From NCBI GenBank assembly GCA_938036745.1, contig CALHWG010000074.1, positions 1 through 9,450 of the forward strand: a DNA stretch of 9,450 nucleotides, in the 5' to 3' direction. A program made the position numbers and the translations under genes. Position 1 is the first letter of the stretch; each line of letters starts with the position of its first letter. Source of the stretch: an uncultured bacterium (GTDB taxonomy: Bacteria; Patescibacteriota; Saccharimonadia; Saccharimonadales; Saccharimonadaceae). Under the pieces are notes generated by a model, which saw nothing but the letters and a program-made list of their open reading frames with translations, had not been told where the DNA came from and ran no database searches. Below are positions 1 through 5,373 of the stretch, piece after piece.

Positions 1-59
1 AAAGTAACTTGAATCAAGAAAGTACCGTGTTTTTCTGTAAAGATTTCTATTGTTGCCAT
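1..59 (-). CDS. 5' end of an unidentified gene, running off the left edge
   Basis: Only the first 19 codons are visible, reading MATIEIFTEKHGTFLIQVT, so I cannot name the product. The start is well supported. ATG at 59-57 is preceded by GAGGAGG at 75-69, nine bases upstream, and a promoter lies at 117-145. It is separated from the femAB-like gene by a terminator, so it forms its own transcription unit. The short stretch looks like alternating beta-strand sequence with no signal peptide, consistent with a cytoplasmic protein, but that is weak inference. Confidence 0.6.
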   Translation of the reverse strand, partial: MATIEIFTEKHGTFLIQVT

Positions 60-116
60 AAGCAGCAACCTCCTCTTATGAAATTTTATCTAAAGCTCCA
101 GCTAAAGACAAAATAT

Positions 117-145
117 ATTCTAACATAAAAAATAATTTTAATCAA
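117..145 (-). promoter_or_regulatory. Sigma70-type promoter for the left-edge gene
   Basis: Read on the minus strand, TTGATT (145-140) and TAGAAT (122-117) are separated by 17 bases. A TG dinucleotide precedes the -10 box, as in extended -10 promoters. The -35 box directly abuts the upstream terminator. Transcription would start near 110, giving a leader of about 50 nt. A second possible promoter lies closer to the gene: TTGTCT (111-106), 17 bases, TAAAAT (88-83). Confidence 0.65.
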
Positions 146-146
146 T

Positions 147-175
147 AAAAAATCGCCCTTTCTGAGCGATTTTTG
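147..175 (-). terminator. Rho-independent terminator after the femAB-like gene
   Basis: A perfect 9-bp stem pairs 148-156 with 166-174 around a 9-nt loop. On the minus strand it is followed by a T-run (TTTTTTATT). Because A and T runs flank both arms it could work in either direction. It lies 115 bp beyond the stop of the femAB-like gene and just before the next promoter. Confidence 0.8.
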
Positions 176-288
176 AATTTTAAGTGCTATTCCAGTCATA
201 TTCACTAAAAATTCGAGAACTAAACAACCGCTTAATCTCTTATTTCTCCCATTTTAGCTTACTAGTTTTAGTATTAGTCTTCTTATAA

Positions 289-1299
289 CTATTTTCGAAA
301 GATTTTTGCTTTAATTGCTCGCACCAAATAACGTTTGCGATATTCACCAGCATATTCAACCGCCACACCACGAAAACCAGCTTTAAAACGCAGCAAACTT
401 GCCTTTGGTTCTGCCGTAATGCCATAAAAATTATATTTCGAAGCTCCTGCACGAATTGCCTCTTTAATCATGTAATCTTGCAAAAATGTTGAAGCTGGAA
501 TTTTGCGATACTCCTGTAAAGAACCACCTTCAAAATAAACAACTTCATTTTTCGAAAAGATAAACACGCCAGCAGAAATTAATTTTCCTTCAAATTCCAC
601 ACCCATAAAACACGCTCGCTCACCAAAACAAGTTTTTAAATCATGGTAATATTCCTCATCACGCGTACCAACCCCATTTTTCTGGTTTGAGCTCTTCAAA
701 ATCGCCACAAAATCAGCAAATTCGCTCTCTTCAATTTTGCGAACATTCACGCCTTTTTTTATTGCTGCACGCAAATTTCGGCGTGTAGTTTGGTTATAAG
801 TTGAAGCCACATCATCTTCGCTTAGCCCTGTTAGATCTTTCAAATAAACGTGCATATTTACGTCCATATCAAACTCATGCTTAAAGCCAGAATAATATTT
901 AAAACTAGCTTTTAGTAGCGGTTTATTCAGCCAATCAAGATTGTTGCTTTCAATAATTTCAAGTTTATCATTGCGAAGCGCACGCACCACTTTTGGTAAA
1001 ATCCGGTAAGAAATCGCTCCACGTTCACGTGCAAATTCTTCACTCTTCAACAAAAAATCCACAAAATCTGCTTGCGAAACATCATTTTGCTCAACCATCA
1101 CCAAATCGAAACGCTTATTTTTGCTAGAAATTAGCCCAGCAACTTCAATATTTTCATCACTTTTTAACGCCACAAAATAGCACTCTGCACCACGCTTCTT
1201 GCGCATTTCAGCAAATTCTACACTTTGCAACCAGTCAATATTTTTATCTTGGCAATAGTTTTGATATTCTTCTTTTAAAATCTCTACAAGGCTTTTCAT
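289..1299 (-). CDS. FemAB/FemX-family peptidoglycan bridge aminoacyltransferase (tRNA-dependent)
   Basis: A 336-residue cytoplasmic protein of the FemABX family. Known members use aminoacyl-tRNA to add amino acids to the lysine side chain of lipid II or its precursors, building peptidoglycan cross-bridges. The tandem-GNAT signatures are visible: TTRRNLRAAIKKGV near residues 172-185, a central GVEFEGKLISAGVF strand pair, and a C-terminal YNFYGI followed by LLRFKAGFRG and VEYAGEY. At 336 residues it is shorter than FemA (about 420) and appears to lack the long coiled-coil insertion, so it is closer to FemX-type or uncharacterised CPR homologues. ATG at 1299 has AGAGG at 1308-1304, four bases upstream. 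A TGTTAAAAT -10-like element at 1317-1309 would give an almost leaderless transcript, so read-through from the HU-like gene is an alternative. The amino acid added cannot be told from sequence. Confidence 0.88.
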   Translation of the reverse strand: MKSLVEILKEEYQNYCQDKNIDWLQSVEFAEMRKKRGAECYFVALKSDENIEVAGLISSKNKRFDLVMVEQNDVSQADFVDFLLKSEEFARERGAISYRILPKVVRALRNDKLEIIESNNLDWLNKPLLKASFKYYSGFKHEFDMDVNMHVYLKDLTGLSEDDVASTYNQTTRRNLRAAIKKGVNVRKIEESEFADFVAILKSSNQKNGVGTRDEEYYHDLKTCFGERACFMGVEFEGKLISAGVFIFSKNEVVYFEGGSLQEYRKIPASTFLQDYMIKEAIRAGASKYNFYGITAEPKASLLRFKAGFRGVAVEYAGEYRKRYLVRAIKAKIFRK

Positions 1300-1327
1300 A
1301 TATCCTCTATTTTAACACAAAAAAACC

Positions 1328-1382
1328 AATTTTAAAACCAGCCCGATAGCTCTTCTCGCTACTCAAAACTGGTTTTAAAATT
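1328..1382 (-). terminator. Long-stem hairpin terminator after the HU-like gene
   Basis: A perfect 14-bp inverted repeat pairs 1328-1341 with 1369-1382. The 27-nt loop holds a small inner stem (TAGC/GCTA). On the minus strand a run of seven T follows about four bases beyond the stem. It fills most of the gap between the HU-like gene and the femAB-like gene. The stem is AT-rich, so efficiency may be partial and some transcription could continue into the ligase gene. Confidence 0.7.
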
Positions 1383-1398
1383 TTTGCTTTAGCTAATT

Positions 1399-1836
1399 TT
1401 AAGCACCCGCTGGCTTATTTTCGGTTGGTTTTGGCTCGGTAGTTTTGGCTTTTTCAACCTTTTCAAAATGTGCCGCTTTTAGCTTATCTTTTAAGGCCTC
1501 ACCTGCCACAAAACGAACTTTTACACCCTCAATCGAGCTTGCCGTTACGTCAGATTCTTTATCTTGACCTTTAGATTGAATAGTTGTATGAAAATAACCA
1601 AGTTTTCCAAGATGAACAATTTCGCCTCGCCCTAATCGTTTTAAAAGCTCATCTGTTAGTGCTAGCAAAACTGCATGCACGTCAATATGGCTAACTGTGG
1701 TTGAAGTTTCTGAAATACTATTAGCGATTTCATCCAAATCAACACGACCAGCTTCAGCCAGTTGAGCATAAAACTTTTTTGGCTCTTCACGCTTTGCAGG
1801 GTTTACAAGTTGAATAACTTTATATTTAAGACTCAT
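1399..1836 (-). CDS. HU-HIG-like DNA-binding protein (histone-like, HU superfamily)
   Basis: A 145-residue protein resembling the HU-related proteins best known from Bacteroidota (HU-HIG type). Family members bind DNA as architectural, nucleoid-associated proteins. Visible features are an N-terminal strand with NPAKREEPKKFYAQ (12-25), helices through VDLDEIANSISETSTVS-like sequence (32-50) and IDVHAVLLALTDELLKRL (51-68), then the HU beta-arm entry GEIVHLGKLGYF (71-82) and a closing VKVRFVAGEALKDKL (105-119). Classical HU arm residues are not conserved. The last 20 or so residues are a K/P/T/E-rich tail, probably disordered, which may add non-specific DNA contacts. ATG at 1836 has an excellent AAGGAGG five bases upstream. 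The gene is monocistronic with its own promoter, a leader of about 195 nt and a terminator. Identification is firm for the superfamily; binding specificity is unknown. Confidence 0.85.
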   Translation of the reverse strand: MSLKYKVIQLVNPAKREEPKKFYAQLAEAGRVDLDEIANSISETSTTVSHIDVHAVLLALTDELLKRLGRGEIVHLGKLGYFHTTIQSKGQDKESDVTASSIEGVKVRFVAGEALKDKLKAAHFEKVEKAKTTEPKPTENKPAGA

Positions 1837-1837
1837 T

Positions 1838-2031
1838 TTTCCTCCTTAAAAGGCTTTTGATTTGTTTTGCTATAGCAGTTAATTAAAAATGCTATAGATG
1901 ATTCTTAAATGTGCTTAGCAAATTTTTAAAAGTGGTGTAGCACTTTTGTTGGTTTGCTATAGGGGTTTAAAGATTCCTCCTTTCACCTTGCCAAAATCAC
2001 CAAGTTATTCGCTTAAAAGTGCTGATTTCCT
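1838..2031 (-). other. Long repeat-rich 5' leader of the HU-like gene
   Basis: About 195 nt lie between the predicted transcription start (near 2031) and the HU-like start codon, with no open frame of note. It contains TGCTATAG at 1868-1875 (within the 10-bp palindrome 1868-1877), 1890-1897 and 1955-1962, given as plus-strand sequence. It also has a 19-bp imperfect palindrome at 1907-1925 (8 of 9 pairs) and a 7-bp hairpin at 1928-1934/1941-1947 with a 6-nt loop. At 1982-1975 AAAGGAGG looks like a ribosome binding site but has no usable start codon within 12 bases. The region could be a structured regulatory leader, a set of operator sites or a small RNA; the sequence does not decide which. 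Confidence 0.5.
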
Positions 2032-2037
2032 GCTTTA

Positions 2038-2067
2038 ATTATAGCACTTTGAATAGGTTAAGCGCAA
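2038..2067 (-). promoter_or_regulatory. Promoter of the HU-like gene with consensus TATAAT
   Basis: On the minus strand TTGCGC (2067-2062) is followed after 18 bases by TATAAT (2043-2038), with TGC directly before it as an extended -10. An 8-bp inverted repeat, AAAGTGCT (2016-2023) with AGCACTTT (2043-2050), overlaps the -10 region and could be an operator or an early transcript hairpin. The promoter begins only about 15 bp past the hsdS stop codon. Confidence 0.75.
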
Positions 2068-2082
2068 GCGGAATATAAGCTT

Positions 2083-3225
2083 TTATTGCTTATTTACAAT
2101 TTTTTTAGTCGCAGCAATCCTTTTATCTGCATATTTAACAACATCTTTAATTGCTAATTTTGTAATGGCTGAAATATAGGTTTTCATAAAATCAAAGTCA
2201 ATTTTTCCATTTTTAGTTGGTAGAATTGCATTCATCTCTGAAGCAATCTTTCTGTTAAATTTATTACCGTAACTAAATTTACCCTTGGAAACACTTCTAA
2301 AGGCAGAAACAAAGAACAATAAAGAATTTTTATTCCAGTCGTTAGGATAGTCTATAGGGTATAATCCCTGAATATGCGAATATCCGACAAACTTATCTGG
2401 TTGGTAGAAAATACTATCTGCTGTCGTAGTATCACTATAGGTTATAATATTTCCTTCTTCAGTAAATGGTTTATTTGTATATCCAGTTATTCCATTATTA
2501 GCACTCGAGTTTGTAACTACTGGTATATGCCCGTTTTCATCAAATAAATCAGTATTAGTTACTTTATATGATTTTGTAGGCTTTATTTCAAATAAATCAC
2601 CAATTCGATATTCGCCCCACTCAACAGAATCATAAGATTCAAGAACCTCCAACTCCTTATTAGATAGCTCGTAATCATCTAATCCGCTAACTTCTAAGTA
2701 GTTTTTCAGCTCCGCGACGCGCTGAGCTTCCAGCTCCGCGACGAAAGCTTTCATAAAATCAAAGTCAATTTTTCCATTTTTAGTTGGTAGAATTGCATTC
2801 ATCTCTGAAGCAATCTTTCTGTTAAATTTATTACCGTAACTAAATTTACCCTTGGAAACACTTCTAAAGGCAGAAACAAAGAACAATAAAGAATTTTTAT
2901 TCCAGTCGTTAGGATAGTCTATAGGGTATAATCCCTGAATATGCGAATATCCGACAAACTTATCTGGTTGGTAGAAAATACTATCTGCTGTCGTAGTATC
3001 ACTATAGGTTATAATATTTCCTTCTTCAGTAAATGGTTTATTTGTATATCCAGTTATTCCATTATTAGCACTCGAGTTTGTAACTACTGGTATATGCCCG
3101 TTTTCATCAAATAAATCAGTATTAGTTACTTTATATGATTTTGTAGGCTTTATTTCAAATAAATCACCAATTCGATATTCGCCCCACTCAACACTCGCTA
3201 GCTTTTCGTTAAGTGAGGCATCTAT
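2083..3225 (-). CDS. hsdS: HsdS-type restriction-modification specificity subunit with two identical recognition domains; normal start codon missing
   Basis: The specificity subunit of the restriction-modification system would bring the fused nuclease-methyltransferase to its DNA target. The open frame runs from a TGA at 3240-3238 to the stop at 2083. It contains a recognition domain (about residues 11-159 counted from 3225, starting VEWGEYRIGDLFE and ending KIDFDFMK), a helical spacer (160-199), a second identical domain (200-348), and a tail ending KDVVKYADKRIAATKKIVNKQ-like sequence. The layout and length (380 residues from 3225) are normal for HsdS. However, no ATG, GTG or TTG exists in frame before TTG at 2886, which lies inside the first domain. 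An ATA codon at 3225-3223 overlaps the upstream TAG where a start would be expected. Either ATA is used, or one base change removed an ATG, or the gene is silent. The annotated start is therefore provisional. Family identity is firm; activity is doubtful. Confidence 0.82.
   Translation of the reverse strand: MDASLNEKLASVEWGEYRIGDLFEIKPTKSYKVTNTDLFDENGHIPVVTNSSANNGITGYTNKPFTEEGNIITYSDTTTADSIFYQPDKFVGYSHIQGLYPIDYPNDWNKNSLLFFVSAFRSVSKGKFSYGNKFNRKIASEMNAILPTKNGKIDFDFMKAFVAELEAQRVAELKNYLEVSGLDDYELSNKELEVLESYDSVEWGEYRIGDLFEIKPTKSYKVTNTDLFDENGHIPVVTNSSANNGITGYTNKPFTEEGNIITYSDTTTADSIFYQPDKFVGYSHIQGLYPIDYPNDWNKNSLLFFVSAFRSVSKGKFSYGNKFNRKIASEMNAILPTKNGKIDFDFMKTYISAITKLAIKDVVKYADKRIAATKKIVNKQ
2182..2626. 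repeat. 445-bp direct repeat, copy B (C-terminal recognition domain of hsdS)
   Basis: I see no mismatch with 2749-3193 over 445 bp at a constant offset of 567. It encodes the second target-recognition domain. The boundaries fall exactly in the conserved motifs that flank HsdS recognition domains (VEWGEY and DFMK), as expected for domain exchange or gene conversion. Perfect identity implies a recent event, or possibly an assembly error. Confidence 0.95.
2707..2743. repeat. Short G+C-rich tandem repeat in the hsdS spacer (VAEL-x4-VAEL)
   Basis: CAGCTCCGCGACG occurs at 2707-2719 and again at 2731-2743, 24 bp (eight codons) apart. On the coding strand it gives VAELEAQR then VAELKNYL. By eye the patch is roughly two thirds G+C inside an otherwise strongly AT-rich gene, with codons such as GCG, CTG and CGC that its neighbours avoid. 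It resembles the TAEL repeats in the central spacer of EcoR124-type HsdS proteins. Confidence 0.7.
2749..3193. repeat. 445-bp direct repeat, copy A (N-terminal recognition domain of hsdS)
   Basis: This is the partner of 2182-2626. It encodes the first target-recognition domain, in the same frame and orientation. Flanking sequence differs on both sides: upstream is the hsdM/hsdS junction, downstream the spacer of about 122 bp. Confidence 0.95.
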
Positions 3226-5273
3226 TTTCCCAGAGTTTCATCCTCCTTATTAGATTCACTCTTTAATAAATTTGAAACTTCCCAAGATAGATAGTCACCA
3301 ACCGTCTTTTTAAAATCTTCTAGCTTTGGCTTTATATCAACCGGTGAGGTCTGATTCCAATCATCACCTTTGTCCACATCAATATAACCTTCATAATATT
3401 CTGATTCAGTTAAATAGTTTAATTTACTCTTACCAAATTTAACCAAGTCAACTACTTCTTGATATCTTTCTTTAGCGTGGTCTGTATCCCGAAGGTTATT
3501 GCTTGCTTTTCTACGGTTGCTTCTAGTGTAGCCATCATTCGTAAAGTCGATAAATTTTACCGCATAGTCATTTTCATGAGCTTCACCAACTCTAAAAACA
3601 TAGATATATGTTTGAACACTAGACTTACCTATAAACAATTTGCTTGACATTTTGATACTTGCGAGCAACCTATTTGATTTTAAAATCTCTTTGTTTATTT
3701 CTCTAGCCCCACCGCTTCCTGCTGAGCTCTGAATAATAATAGATGCATAACCCGACTTCATCATAGAAAGAGCACGCTTAACAAAAATCATACCATTACC
3801 TTCTGCTGAATATGGTGGATTTAGAACAAAGGCAGTTGCCGGGAAATCCTTATTAGTTTTACCGTAGCCATATTTTCCGTTAAATTGTTTTAAGGAATCT
3901 TCATTAATAATATTCGATGAGCCATCTCCCATCATAATCATATTAAGAACAGCCAACATATAAACAGACGAGAGAATTTCCAAACCTAAAAGCTGGTTTG
4001 CTTTAATTTCTACTTCTTTTTTATATAATTCATCTGGTGATGTAATTTTTGCTTTAGCATCATTAAGCATTTCGTTCATTGCCGCAACCAACAAACCAGC
4101 AGAACCAGTTGCGAAATCCCAAACATAAGAATCTTTATCTACACGAGCTAGTTTAACCAATAAAGTAGCCACATAAGATGGAGTTAAAACAACATCGTTG
4201 AGTTTATCCTCCGTAAAACCTAGCCATGAATACATTTCATTAAAGAGCTTTCCTGTAAAATCTGTATTCAAACCAATTTTATAATAAATACCTAAATCAT
4301 CAACAATCTTACTAAATACTCGTTTGAGTTGGCTTTCGCCGTTCTCTTCCTTATTAATATTGTCCGTAGTTAATGTGTTTTTTAGTGTTCGAATGATCAA
4401 TTCTTTCTTAGCTTGAGGAATATTTTTCTCATTTAAGAATGACTCAACTTTTCGAATAATAATATCACCATCTCGATCATTTTCTTCTGTAGATGATTTT
4501 AAATCTTTTTTATCTAGAGGTTTTACTTTACCCGCAACACCAAGAGTAGCAATAATAGAAGCCGCCACCAAATAAACGCGGTCACTTTCACCTAAACCTT
4601 TTTCGTTCTGATAAATGTCATTATTGAGCTTTATTAAACTCGCATCAATTTCTTTTTCGCGTTGTTCTTTTAGCTTCTCGGCCTCTTCAGTAGTTAACTC
4701 TAAAGTCTTTACCTTTTCAATAAAAGCATCAAAGTTATCGGGTTTTAGAAAAGATAAATCAGTATAATTATCTATTTTTTGGCCAATACCAAAATTATCT
4801 TTTGAAACATAATAAACCCCAATTTGTGTTTGGAGCTCGCCAAGCTCATTTTTATAACCCGTAACACCGATTGAAATAATATTAGTGTAGCTTGTATAAT
4901 GTAGCAACGCATTAGCATAGTGAACTGCACCATTAACAGCAAAAGAATTAATATTTGCATAATTTAGCTCATTCTTAGCTTTTCGATTATCAACTCGACC
5001 ATCGGAATCTAGTTTTTCTAATTTATCTTTATATCCTTTATATTCAATTAAAATAGGCCAGTATTCTGTATGTTTATCTTTACGTAATAATTTAACATCA
5101 GGGCGGTTTCCTCCAACTCCTCCACGCTTAGAGTAATATTCTGATAACGCATTATCAATCTCAGAATTTAAAGTTTCTTGTTCTAATTTATAGTCTAAAC
5201 CATATGACTTCAACCAGCCATTAACTAAATCTGCTACCATTGGCTCGACTGATTGAACACTTGTTTTTGCCAT
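3222..5273 (-). CDS. Fused restriction nuclease / N6-adenine DNA methyltransferase subunit (BcgI-A-like)
   Basis: A 683-residue protein combining DNA cleavage and modification. The N-terminal part has a PD-(D/E)XK-like pattern: RPDV with D59, then ILIEYKG with E77 and K79. A charged helical linker follows (about 185-320). The remainder is an HsdM-type methyltransferase: LTPSYVATLLVKL (363-375), S-adenosylmethionine-binding motif I DFATGSAGLL (386-395) and catalytic motif IV NPPY (485-488). With the downstream hsdS and no HsdR in the window, it resembles two-gene type IIB systems such as BcgI. An alternative is a type I HsdM with a degenerate N-terminal nuclease domain. I chose ATG 5273 (MAKTSVQS) because GGGAG lies nine bases upstream and a strong promoter sits at 5308-5316; the frame stays open further upstream but overlaps fusA and the terminator. 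The gene is more AT-rich than fusA, which suggests acquisition by transfer. Its stop may be a recent truncation by about eight codons. Confidence 0.85.
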   Translation of the reverse strand: MAKTSVQSVEPMVADLVNGWLKSYGLDYKLEQETLNSEIDNALSEYYSKRGGVGGNRPDVKLLRKDKHTEYWPILIEYKGYKDKLEKLDSDGRVDNRKAKNELNYANINSFAVNGAVHYANALLHYTSYTNIISIGVTGYKNELGELQTQIGVYYVSKDNFGIGQKIDNYTDLSFLKPDNFDAFIEKVKTLELTTEEAEKLKEQREKEIDASLIKLNNDIYQNEKGLGESDRVYLVAASIIATLGVAGKVKPLDKKDLKSSTEENDRDGDIIIRKVESFLNEKNIPQAKKELIIRTLKNTLTTDNINKEENGESQLKRVFSKIVDDLGIYYKIGLNTDFTGKLFNEMYSWLGFTEDKLNDVVLTPSYVATLLVKLARVDKDSYVWDFATGSAGLLVAAMNEMLNDAKAKITSPDELYKKEVEIKANQLLGLEILSSVYMLAVLNMIMMGDGSSNIINEDSLKQFNGKYGYGKTNKDFPATAFVLNPPYSAEGNGMIFVKRALSMMKSGYASIIIQSSAGSGGAREINKEILKSNRLLASIKMSSKLFIGKSSVQTYIYVFRVGEAHENDYAVKFIDFTNDGYTRSNRRKASNNLRDTDHAKERYQEVVDLVKFGKSKLNYLTESEYYEGYIDVDKGDDWNQTSPVDIKPKLEDFKKTVGDYLSWEVSNLLKSESNKEDETLGK

Positions 5274-5307
5274 ATTTAAAAGCTCCCTTTTTATTATATT
5301 CCGCACT

Positions 5308-5316
5308 ATTATATCA
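5308..5316 (-). promoter_or_regulatory. Extended -10 promoter of the restriction-modification operon
   Basis: The minus strand reads TGATATAAT, a perfect -10 box (5313-5308) with an extended TGA. The -35 region is only a T-rich stretch from the fusA terminator tail, so recognition would rest on the extended -10. Start near 5301 gives a leader of about 28 nt. A second TATAAT at 5298-5293 is too close to the gene to be preferred. Confidence 0.7.
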
Positions 5317-5325
5317 TATATTAAT

Positions 5326-5360
5326 ATAAAAAACCACCTCCCGAAAGAGGTAGTTTTTAA
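5326..5360 (-). terminator. Rho-independent terminator of fusA
   Basis: A 12-bp stem pairs 5329-5340 with 5347-5358 around a 6-nt loop. One pair is G-U when read on the minus strand and a mismatch on the plus strand, so it folds best as a minus-strand transcript. TTTTTTATATT follows. It begins 14 bp past the fusA stop. Confidence 0.88.
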
Positions 5361-5373
5361 GTTTTCGAAATTA

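Noticed and set aside
240..452. Minus-strand 70-codon frame overlapping the 3' end of the femAB-like gene
   Set aside because: It is a shadow in another frame of a conserved gene, with no ribosome binding site and no recognisable product.
1838..2082. CRISPR array or IS end in the repeat-rich gap before the HU-like gene
   Set aside because: The TGCTATAG copies are too short and unevenly spaced (22 and 65 bp) for CRISPR. There is no transposase and no terminal inverted repeat with target duplication.
2068..2100. Rho-independent terminator after hsdS
   Set aside because: A 6-bp ATAAGC/GCTTAT stem spans the stop codon, but no T-run follows, so hsdS transcripts may read into the HU-like gene.
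2083..2886. Treating hsdS as a 267-residue gene starting at TTG 2886
   Set aside because: The TTG lies inside the first recognition domain, the frame and homology continue upstream for 113 codons, and the same TTG in the second copy is plainly internal.
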